Shown: one piece after another, positions 10,511 through 20,154 of the stretch
How positions within the stretch are numbered: position 1 is the stretch's first letter
Layout: each line of letters opens with the position of its first letter
Assembly (NCBI GenBank): GCA_025024175.1
Contig: QCXZ01000064.1
Span: forward strand, 59,355,325 to 59,419,324
DNA: 64,000 nucleotides
Source: Rhyzopertha dominica
Taxonomy: Eukaryota; Arthropoda; Insecta; Coleoptera; Bostrichidae
Direction of reading: 5' to 3'
Translations under genes and position numbers: made by a program
Notes under the pieces: model-generated
Seen by the model: only the letters and a program-made list of their open reading frames with translations
Told to the model about the DNA's origin: nothing
Database searches by the model: none

Positions 10511-13422
10511 AACACGTGTGTAAACACACTAGGCATGATTGACTGTAAACAGGAATCTGAATAATTTTTAATTAATTGTGACAGTAATATCATTTCAGTT
10601 AAAATGTACCTTTGAGTTTGTTTCTCTGCTATTATTTGTGTATATGAGTGGATGGTAAATGTGACGGTGAGAATATGTGTTTAAATTAGTGTTGTATGTC
10701 AGTCATGTCGTTTACACATGTGTTTAGGTTCTTTTGTATATGTATATAGTCTTTTACGTTTATGTTGTTCTGCAGCAATAGTTTTGTGTTATCAAAGTCA
10801 AAAGTATGGTGAATTTGTTTCTTGATGTTTTTTTAAGGCGTGTAGTTGTTACTATTTTTATGTTGTTGGAGTCTGTTTTTAAGTATTGCCCTGTTTGTCA
10901 TATATATTGTTTGTTGCATTGTTTACATTTTATACAGTATATTGTGTGTGTTCTGGTTTCTTTTGGTGTTTCCGTTTTTAACGGTGTATAGAATTGTTTA
11001 ATGGTGTTAATTGGTCTATATATAATTTGGAAATTATGTGGTTTTAGTAGGTTTCTTGTTTTCTGAGTAAAGGCAATGTTAAGTATGTTATGTTTGTGTT
11101 TTTTCCTGTCTTTCGTATTAAATTGAATTTTGTTATCCTTTATCCTAACCTACATTTGCTTATCATCTTTTTACTAGTTTTATGTAAGTGTTGTACCTAT
11201 CTTACCTAATTTTGGAAGTATAATGTGCGAAATAGCGTTTTTTTTTAACTATAAAAGATCGTACCGCATGTTTTACTCCTCAAATGGAACCGAATTTAAA
11301 TCAACCTAGGGTAGGTAATGACAAATAATATGGGATTTCTATTTAAAGATATCAAGTTTTCCACACATTCAATTTATCAAAAATTAATAAGTTTGTATAA
11401 CTAATCTAAAATGGATTTTGAAGATGCTGATAGTGAAGAAAGTTAGGCAAGTTTGTTCTAAAAATAACTACAGAAACCGCAACATTGCACGGTGATGCAG
11501 ACGTTCACTTTTTCCGGAAACTACCACAAATTCAATAAGAAAATACCTTTTAGCGAATTTCAACAATTTAAGGATAAGGTGCAATTTCGGTGGCTTTCGT
11601 CCACCTCCCTAGGCGTTTGAAGTAAAAATCTGCCGCAGCACCCTCTATCGATAAGGAGAACTGAAGTAAGATATCGTGTCTGTACGAACTACTTGTTGTA
11701 AAATTATTTTTGCTGACTGTACATCTGACACAAAATGAAATTTCCTAAACNGCCAATAAATTCAGTTAAAATGACTACAACACTGACGATTATCATACAG
11801 TCAGACAAACAAAGACCAGACGTTGCACACAAAAGTAAACAAAACTATTTATAGCCTTGTTTTTATTTCACTTCAATAAAAAGAAAAGCTGGAATGGTTT
11901 TTGCTCACTTTCTTTTGACGCTCTGTAGTGAGCGTAATAAAGTTAAACGTACAAACGCTGTAGTTAAAAGAATGATTGGAAAATGTACTTATTTAATTAA
12001 AATTTCTGATATTCGACATGTATAGAAAAACATACATATCAAGGTTTAAAAAATACACCTGTTGATAATGTTAATGTTTATAATATGCTATACCTGGTAC
12101 TTTAACTGACCAAAAAAACTTATTGGAGATTAAATAATAATTAAACATTTGTTTGTGATCCTACATGCAAATTATTGATTTTGGACAAAATTATAGGGAA
12201 AAAAGCTGCCTGGTACTTGAAATGCTAAGATTTTTATCTTTGCCAAAATATAAATACCTACTTTGAAAATAGGATCACAAACAAGTATTTTAGTATTAAT
12301 AACTATACTGTTAAACGAAACGGTAATTCACTTTCGTACACGTTACTTGAAGATATAACAAGGATAATCTTTAGAATGATGAAGCAGAAATTTCTTAATT
12401 TCTAAATAATTTTCCGCAAATGGAGCAAGGAAACCAGTATATTTATTAGATTATATTTGTCGCATATTTTTTTACTTAACCTCGCCAAAAACCAAGAAGT
12501 TCTTTTCAATTTTATTAAATTTATTCTTGTCAATTGGGAGCAGATTCTCCGTCGTGAATGTAAAACAAACTGGGACTATACAACCTTCATTTTGCTACTG
12601 ACAGACTTCACAAGATAAAAAACATAAAGGACATGGATGTCAATGTGCTTGGGACGAAATTTCAACTTTTAATGTTGAAAATTTTTCAATCTTGACGCAA
12701 CCGCATTTCGTACGCCCACGTAAGCCAATAACAATAAATTCATTGTCGCATAGTAATCTAATAACCCATCGTTCCAACGATGCTCCAATCACAAGAGCAG
12801 ATTAAAAAAAGTTTAATACGGCTCGCATACCTGTCGGTAATTTCAGCTCGACGGACGAGAAACAAAAGAGCANGATAATTTTCGTGATGATTGTGCTATC
12901 AATCATGCANCAGTATAAACANCNCCAAAAATCATAACTCATAAACTGGCTCTTAATCTACTAATCAATCTATCACGTTTTGTCATGAAAATTATCTCGA
13001 AAAACCATAAACTCCACGAATTAGCGTCGGCCCGCACGGGAAAAACAAAACAGCGCTGCAATTTCAACTTGGAACGTCCCGGTCATCATGTGTATTTATA
13101 AAAAAATCCGTCCAAATTGGCCATAGACAGGAGAGGGGGCGACAACAGATTTATGGAGGTCGGGGGTGCTTTTGAAGATACCGACTACGCCCTTATTTTA
13201 TGGGTCCGCGTGATGACTTTCGGTTGAACTGTATTTTGGTCATTTCTCTACCTACCTTTGATCTTACATAAATTTATTACGTACTAATCCAGAACTAAAG
13301 CGGCCGGATGGGAGGGAAATTAATCAAATGAGAGGACATTAGGGTGGGGCTGGTTAAAACGTGAATTGCCTTGTCGACACACTTCTTATTTACTGCTCGA
13401 AATGCAGAGAAACACGTTGCTA
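10511..13422. other. AT-rich non-coding stretch
   Basis: No gene recognised. 10650-11160 is strongly T/G-biased on the plus strand. Around 12150-12290 a short imperfect inverted repeat (GTTTGTGATCCTA ... TAGGATCACAAAC) is visible and may be a decayed MITE. 12800-13350 is a little GC-richer, with no coding signal. Confidence 0.3.
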
Positions 13423-13987
13423 TACAGGGTGTCCCAATAATGCTGAGACAGCAGTCGATTAGACCGTGAAAAGAGTTCAAAGTTCAAATTCTGCAAAAGT
13501 GCATTTTATGGATTCATCTACTATCAGTAATAAAAAAAAACAAAGGAAGTTGTAGAAGGATTAAAACCACCCACCTGGTAACGTATGTAACATAAGTTTT
13601 GAGACAAAAATCAAATTAACACAATTTATTCAAAATTTCAACTTTATTTAAACTATGTAAACGATTAACGGTAAACATCCTTTATTAACAATAAAAATAT
13701 TTTATAATGCAGTTAGCGGCCCATGGTCTTCAATCCGACGTATTTTTGTTCGCAAGTGTCTCATAAGTAATTAAATGATAGCAACATCGATTTCCCGAAT
13801 CAATTGAGCTGACTGTTTTGATCGTTTTGTTTGATGGTATTATTTATTGTATTAAGCATGTATTATTTCTTGCTGTTAAAGGTTAAGTTGAATAGTTAAA
13901 TCTAGACTTTGCCTTAATAGGTATCAATATGAAAGGCTGTATGTTATTCCTAAATAAAACCTTATTATTATTATTATTATTATTATT
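13423..13987. repeat. TACAGGGTG-type transposon end and a (TTA)n LINE-like tail
   Basis: TACAGGGTGTCCCAATAATG at 13423 is a typical Tc1/mariner-type end next to TA, but its partner end is not seen. 13962-13987 is a (TTA)n tract directly after AATAAAACC, the pattern of a plus-strand LINE 3' end with polyadenylation signal and simple-repeat tail. The DNA between may hold decayed transposase sequence, but I cannot support a frame. Confidence 0.5.
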
Positions 13988-15002
13988 GTAATCACACTTA
14001 TCTAACCTGTTGATATCTCGAATCTAAGGTTAAGATATCATGCTATATGGTAACGACTTTGACTACTAATATCCTCAATTTTAATATGAAAAAATAAAAA
14101 AATTTCATGAAAAACTTCACATGGTTGTCAAATCGTAACTAAATCAGTATTTACTATCCTGAGGAGACTGATTAATAGAATCAATCATTTCTGATCAACT
14201 ATTGTCGAATCTTATATAAGTGGTTTCGCGCGCTAAGCATCGTAATTTTTAGATCAATCACAAGAGCCAGAAAATGCTACGGCTGTATCCTTTTAACAAC
14301 AGGACCATCTTTCTCCATCTGGTTGTAGTAAAATATCCGACCGAACTATAATAGCCGAACCTTTAACAATTTACTACTACCTGACAAATTTATGAGCACA
14401 CTTCAAAACGAGCAGAGTAAGCAAAATTTATCCCTTTGTTGCAAAATGCACTAAAACCAACCATTTTGCTACATAATTGTTAAGTAAACTTTTATCTCTT
14501 CTCATGATCAAACGTTACAAAACAATTAACACCATTTTTTCAAGAAAAAAAATTTGTTGGCTTCAAGCTTATAAAATATCACTTGGTTGTATTTTAGCTC
14601 CAAATCCGTNCACATGGAAACATTCTCTCTTCTGGTGTTGCATCACCAACGCACTATACAAAAACATATTTAATTGGAGCCTGATTACCAAATGCCCATG
14701 GCGACAGCAAAATAGCATGCGAAGAACGATTCGTTGTAAAAGGCTAAGAATACATTACCCATTGTGTCAAGTTTTATACTGATACGTGTATGTTTAACTG
14801 TTCACATTTAAAAGTATTTTCAAATTTTAATGCAACGGGAAGATTTAATAAGAAGCTTCAGCATCAACAGTAAAACTGCTGCTAACACATCAAATTTGTA
14901 AGTGTTAGCTGGTATTTCCCAGTAATTGCAGCACATGCAGGTTAATTGCATTTAAGAGAAAGAGCGAAAGGATATAAACTGACGCTTCGAATCGTGCTAG
15001 TA
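13988..15002. other. AT-rich non-coding stretch
   Basis: No gene recognised. The ORF at 14477-14782 lacks any family signature and contains an N. It is probably chance. Confidence 0.3.
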
Positions 15003-16387
15003 TACAGGATGTTTCACGAATTATAATGACCCTGACGAAATTAAAAATGTAACCCAAAATACATTCTCATAGCCAATGTGGTTATTTTACATAATATTAT
15101 TTTAAAAATAAATTGGGAATCCATGACGGTTATGCGCCATGGTTCCTGTCACTGATTTTATTAGAGGTCAAAATGTATTCAAATGATGAAAAAAACAGAT
15201 ATGATTTTGATTTATGGTGAACGCAAGAAAAATGCTTCCGCTGCTGCCCGTTTATACAGACAACGTTTTCCAAATAGAAGAGCTCCTGCCGATACAATTT
15301 TCAAGAGACTTGAATTAACTTTAAGGACAAACTGGCCACCACTGAAAAAGTTAAGAGAAAGAACAGCAACAGGCCATAACAATGAAATTAGAGTATTGAA
15401 AATGATTGACGAAAATCCTCATATTAGTCAAAGGGTAGTCTCAAGACCAACCGGTATTAGTCTGTCTTCAGTACACCGAATAATTAAAGACAATCAATTT
15501 CATCCGTATCACTTGCAATTGGTTCAGGCCTTAAAGGAGACAGATTATCCTAAAAGACCGGCTTTTTGTAACTTTTTTGGGGAACAACAAAATTTCAATG
15601 TGAGATTTTATGACAACATTTGCTTCTCAGATGAAGCAAGATTTCCTAATGATGATGGAGTTAACAAACATAACATGCATTATTATGCGCAAGAAAATCC
15701 ACGTTGGATTCGAGAACGACATTTTCAAACTATCTACTCGACGAATGTCTGGTACGGAATATTGAAGAATCAAATTGTTGGGCCTTATTTTTTTCGCGAT
15801 AGTTTAAACAGCAATACTTATCTAAATTATTTAACAAACATTTTACCGCTACTTCTCCAGAATGTAAATTTACAAGTAAGACAAGATCTATGGTTCCAAC
15901 AAGATGGGGCACCTGCGCATTATCATAGAATAGTGCGAAATCATCTTGATTTGGTTTTGCCTAACCGATGGATAGGAAGAGGTTCAATTAATTCTTGCCC
16001 ACCGAGAAGCCCGGACCTTACTCCTTTGAATTTTTCTCTGTGGGGAATGGTAAAAGAGCAAGTATACCAAACACCAATTGAAAGTGTAGAACATTTAGAA
16101 AATAAAATACGTGATGCATGTAGATCCATCACTCCAGAAATGTTAATGCATGTTAAAAGATCGTTTTGGGCACGAATTCAAGCTTGTGAAAACAGCAGAG
16201 GGCGACATTTTGAGCATTTATTACATTAATGTTATTGAATAAACATTTTTCAAAAATTAAATTTGTTTTACAATACGTTTTATATTTTTTAAGACGATGA
16301 ACAATTATCAATGTTACCTCTGCAAATGTATTTTGGGTTGCATTTTTAATGTCGTCAGGGTCATTATCATTCGTGAAACATCCTGTC
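15003..16387 (+). mobile_element. DD41D mariner-like transposon, family 1, copy 1
   Basis: A 1385-bp element with TIRs of about 60 bp: TACAGGATGTTTCACGAAT at the left end and its inverted counterpart at the right (first base of the right end is G, not T). Both arms share the ATGACCCTGACGA and AACCCAAAATACATT blocks. TA flanks lie at 15001-15002 and 16388-16389. It holds one long ORF with short UTR-like spacers. A truncated, inverted relative lies at 46730-47584. It is structurally complete, but the transposase carries a substitution at a catalytic position. Confidence 0.92.
15183..16229 (+). CDS. Tc1/mariner-superfamily transposase, DD41D type with third Asp changed to Asn
   Basis: A 348-residue uninterrupted ORF, a normal length for mariner-like transposases, starting at the first ATG (MMKKTDM). 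The N-terminus has a helix-turn-helix with AAARLYRQRFPNRRAP (residues about 20-35) and a second DNA-binding helix region near SQRVVSRPTGISLSSVHRI (about 85-105). The catalytic core has CFSDEARF (first Asp), WFQQDGAPAHY (second Asp) and RSPDLTPLNFSLWG, where the family residue is Asp but the codon here is AAT (Asn). Between the second Asp and this position lie 41 residues, the spacing of the DD41D (rosa/visitor-like) group. Loss of the third metal-binding Asp should abolish strand transfer, although DNA binding could persist. The C-terminus RGRHFEHLLH matches the family ending. Confidence 0.9.
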   Translation: MMKKTDMILIYGERKKNASAAARLYRQRFPNRRAPADTIFKRLELTLRTNWPPLKKLRERTATGHNNEIRVLKMIDENPHISQRVVSRPTGISLSSVHRIIKDNQFHPYHLQLVQALKETDYPKRPAFCNFFGEQQNFNVRFYDNICFSDEARFPNDDGVNKHNMHYYAQENPRWIRERHFQTIYSTNVWYGILKNQIVGPYFFRDSLNSNTYLNYLTNILPLLLQNVNLQVRQDLWFQQDGAPAHYHRIVRNHLDLVLPNRWIGRGSINSCPPRSPDLTPLNFSLWGMVKEQVYQTPIESVEHLENKIRDACRSITPEMLMHVKRSFWARIQACENSRGRHFEHLLH

Positions 16388-17450
16388 TATTTTTTTAATA
16401 AAACGATTAAATAACGTAAATAGCCCCAAGTTTGAGGAAGAACAAATTCACCTTCCCCGTTTGTTTTCCATAAAATCTACAAAGCNTGAGGTCANTCCTT
16501 ATTACCAAGTAAAATTTTGGTATGTAATAAATTGGCTGGTTGGTTTAGTAGGTCAGTGGTTTTGCATAAAATGCACGCCCTGAAGCTTTCCACGTTGCAT
16601 CTGGTTTAAAGGTAGCTAAAAAATGAAACGATACCAAAACAAAACTTTTTACCGTTTACGAGATTCCCATGTAGAGAACAGTTTTTCTTTTCTTCGCAAT
16701 TCCAAACAAACGGAAACAGATCGTAATCAATTTTCTCGTTCGCTGGAGTTTAAAAAAAATCATCAGCTCCCCATACTTTATGCTAATTGGCGAGTGCTCC
16801 GGCTAATACACTGACCAATCATCATTTTTCACCGCTATCCAGTGCCTCAAAGGTCACCAGTGGTCACAACTAGTAAATAGGAGGTAGTTCCCTAATTAGC
16901 CGTACAGTTAATCACCGTTGAGGCGTCTGCTTATGAAACTGATGATCGCGATAATGGCGCTTGTCGAGTGTTTGGTTTGTTAATTAGTTCGCTTTGGTTA
17001 TTGGACGGAAATTATTTTTTGGAGAGGTGAATTGGCGGTCAGACATCCTTGAAGTGCCTTGTGGTGCTGAAGTGAAAGAGGTTTTTAAATTTAATTCCTA
17101 ACTATTCAAGGAAGTAGTTGTGATAATTTGCTGTCCCTAGCACTAGAAATCTTTATGTGTACTAAACACTTCTGCTGGCAACTAAGTTCAGCCTCTGTTG
17201 ACGATAACGCCACTATAGTTTGTTTTGGAGTAACCCGGGACACGGTGTTGCCGAAAATTTCCACTCGAAAGCCGCACTATAGACTTTCTGTCCAATCTGC
17301 GTTCACAAATGCACTCAAATCTACACAAAATATAATGTTCACTTTATATACCCTAGTGTTTTTTAGCTCTTTTTCAATGAATTTCCTCTGTTTCCTTTCT
17401 CTGTAAGGCGTTTCTACAAAGATTTTGTCACTTTCATTGTCTTCTATTAT
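16388..17450. other. Non-coding stretch
   Basis: No gene recognised. 17128-17406 has an open frame without family signature. Two N calls lie near 16486 and 16495. Confidence 0.3.
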
Positions 17451-17612
17451 AGTATCCAGTAACCATCTATGAGACTAATTTATGCAGAGGGTTTTACAGC
17501 TCCGTCGTAAACTATTGTATTTTAAATGAGGGTTTTTACAACCTAATGGTCGGCCGTCCTAAACTATTGGGATTAGTGGCACGCTTCAAAGTTCCTAAAT
17601 GGGCCGTATCCA
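17451..17612. mobile_element. Short MITE, truncated copy
   Basis: Begins AGTATCCAGTAACCATCTATGAGACT, a variant of the left TIR of the element at 29533-29768, and matches it through the ATGAGGGTTTTTACAACC and GGGATTAGTGGCACGCTT blocks up to about 17612, where homology ends. The right TIR is missing. It is non-coding. Confidence 0.8.
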
Positions 17613-18639
17613 AAAACAATCTTATTCGCTAAAATTTTAACTTTTCCACTATGAATTTTTTAAATTTATTAGTTGTGATAATTTAGCAATCAATAAAACA
17701 TAGAAGCTTTTATAACAAATTTTATTTAATGCAGACCTGGTGCTAATTGGGGCGACCCGCGATTTCTTTTTATGTGATACTTTATTGGGTTTAACGGTCC
17801 TCTATGGTCCTCTATTCCTTAGCTCTAGGGTTTAATTGCCCAAAAAAAAGTTTTCAGAAGAAGCTGTACTACTTTTTGCAAAAGAACTGATTCTAGTGTT
17901 TGTATGACGAAAAGAATTTCTAATATTGCCTGCGTTGTGTTGCAGGGTCGTCTGATTTCGCGGTTCTGCAATTCGACACAGCGGGAGGACCAACTTTTTT
18001 ACATAATAACCGATGGTAATAGCCGGTCCCTTGAGAGATGCTACGCGTAGCAGGAATCATCTCATGGTTAATTACGCATCGCCAGCGACAGAGGGTTCTA
18101 TGTAAATATCACCCGGGGACAATTTCAAGCTCTTTTAACCACCGTTCGACAATTACTGCACAATTTAGATATGTATCGCCTGCTAGAGGGGGGGCGCAAG
18201 CCACCCTTAGATCGTACGCTGCACAATGGAATACGGATGATGCGACATGTCATGGTTTATGAAATTGTAAATGTGATATATCATTATTTACATAACCATA
18301 CTGCCATAGACTTCATTTGGAATTGAAGAAACTGAAGATGACATTCTTAGCTGAGCGGAATTTTTGAAATGTCAGATATAGGTCCCCCAACATCGAATGC
18401 TATTATTTAAATTCCCTATTGGCTCGCTGTCGTTTTAATTTAACAATGTCCTCTTGATCCAAAACACCCTTTCTAAATTTGGATTTACCATGAAAGTTTG
18501 GAGGCTCATTTCTTGAAATTCGAGAAAATCGTACAAGAACTGGCTAACTCTGGAACAATAAAATGGAAGATAAAATATGTCATTTATTTTTGAGTTTGTG
18601 ATCCATTGGGCATATTCAGTCCAATGTTTTATAAAGAAG
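17613..18639. other. Non-coding stretch
   Basis: No gene recognised. 17940-18260 is GC-richer with a 74-aa open frame and no domain. Confidence 0.3.
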
Positions 18640-18990
18640 TAGTACTGTAGTCGCGTTCAATATATACTATAAGTGTGGTAAATTTGGACACAAGAGGTCT
18701 GAATGCAGAAGCAAAAGTGAAAAACAAACGAAAACTGGAATGAAAGATAGTTTGCTTCAAGGCTGAAGATGCACGTTGTGGAATAAATAATGATGAGTTG
18801 TAGATGGATATAAAATTACTTTTATTCTAGACTCAGGTGCCACTGAACACATGGTAAACGAGGAATCATGCCTAAATAATGTAAAAGTTCTAGCAAAGGA
18901 AAAACAGATTAAGGCATCCGTGACAGAACTAAACGAATCAATAATAACAACTAAAGAATTTAGGATGGCAATGTTTCAAAGGAGTGTTGT
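18640..18990 (+). pseudogene. Ty1/copia gag zinc knuckle and protease remnant
   Basis: Two adjacent copia-type signatures on the plus strand. Near 18667-18711 YYKCGKFGHKRSEC is a CCHC zinc knuckle of the nucleocapsid (C-x2-C-x4-H-x4-C) whose first Cys is Tyr. After stops and a frame change, 18814-18960 encodes TFILDSGATEHMVNEESC, the DSGA active-site motif of a copia aspartic protease and its usual downstream residues. Integrase, RT and LTRs are not visible. It is a short dead piece of gag-pol. Confidence 0.8.
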
Positions 18991-19062
18991 CCCTTTACGT
19001 TAATTGTTTAGATAAGTATCGTGTATTTCTCAAAGTCTCAAGTTATAAGTACGTAATATTAT

Positions 19063-20154
19063 AACCAGTAAAACGTATTTAGGGGAATTTCGACATTGGA
19101 GTAGAAATTATTACACTCTTTTTTTATTGCCAAGCTTTCGTATCTTTTTAATACATCATCAGGGCTACTACAACAACAAGGTACAGCTTAAATTAATTTC
19201 TTAATAAATACATTCTTATACTACTTACAGAAACTTGAGATTATATTTGTAAACACCAAAACCGATTTAACAACGTTAAAATATCAAGTTTTATGGTGTC
19301 AGATGTACCAGACCATACTAGATTAAAAATCCTATTTTTAGTCACACAACAAAACAACCTATTAATTATTAGAGCCATGCTGTACTTCCTGTAATAGTAA
19401 ATACGTGTATATGTTACTTAAATTTTGGGTGTCTGTTTTTTTTATTGATTACATTGTTGATTATTTGTATATGATACATTTCTAATATTAACCTTTTTAT
19501 TCGATGTGAATCATTTAATATGTGTAAAGCTAATGCGCATATATCTTTTTTTGTTGTGTAAACTAATTCTATAATTAATCCATTGTTTTGTTTGTCCCAC
19601 GTATTTACTACCACAATCTGTACAACCTAAACTGTATATTACATTTGATTTAAATGTAACTGGAACTTTAGATTTAAGTTTGCTAAAAACCAGTTTTTAT
19701 GTTTCTTATTGCAATTTTGATGTTTAAATTATGTAACAATTTTATTATATTATTCGTGAGCCCAGTTATGTTTAGGAGTTTAGGTAAGTTTTGTTGTGTT
19801 GTTTGCTGTACCAAACTAACAGTACCTTTAGATGTCATGCTTCGANGCTCNATCACTGTAGGGACTGACTCAATATTTTATTAACTTNACTTTTTGGATA
19901 AGAATTTTGTACAAGTAAATTTCTAAAAATTTTTAGATTTTTTGCTACTAAAGTGACATGGCATATTCTCTTGATTCTGTATTTCATTTGTTTAATGAAG
20001 TCAGTTTTGATTTTCATGGTATGATTTGACAAAAAATGAATGTACGAGTATCTACTTGACGAAGTTGGTTTTATCTGCCAAACTAGTACCTATTATTTGT
20101 GTACTTTTGTGTCCAGAAAGGGTACGAAATCCCCCTAAATACGTTTTACTGGTT
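19063..20154 (-). mobile_element. Penelope-like element fragment flanked by 30-bp inverted repeats
   Basis: Inverted repeats lie at 19063-19092 (AACCAGTAAAACGTATTTAG...) and 20125-20154, with one indel between them. Between them the minus strand encodes the end of a Penelope-type protein with a GIY-YIG endonuclease. The CATCATCAGGG/GAAAGCTTGG-like block near 19130-19170 resembles the segment that follows Penelope coding regions. Most of the RT domain is missing, so this is a truncated, dead copy. Terminal repeats in direct or inverted arrangement are known for Penelope elements, so the inverted repeats may be native to it. Confidence 0.7.
19414..19880 (-). pseudogene. Penelope GIY-YIG endonuclease domain, frameshifted
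   Basis: On the minus strand LPKLLNITGL and IRNIKTGFSK precede SNVIYSLGCTDCGSKYVGQT, which is the GIY-YIG core: the GIY segment is VIYSLG, the YIG segment is YVG, and the intervening CTDC is the Cys pair of the CCHH finger typical of Penelope endonucleases. A basic Arg follows (NYRISLHN). After a frame change near 19530 the second part reads ALALHILNDSHRI and KRLILEMYHIQIINN, carrying the His and Glu of the nuclease. N calls and the frameshift make it non-functional. In intact elements this domain nicks target DNA for RT priming. Confidence 0.75.

Noticed and set aside
13962..13987. CRISPR-like or regulatory tandem repeat
   Set aside because: A simple (TTA)n microsatellite at a LINE end. No CRISPR array or cas genes exist anywhere in the window.
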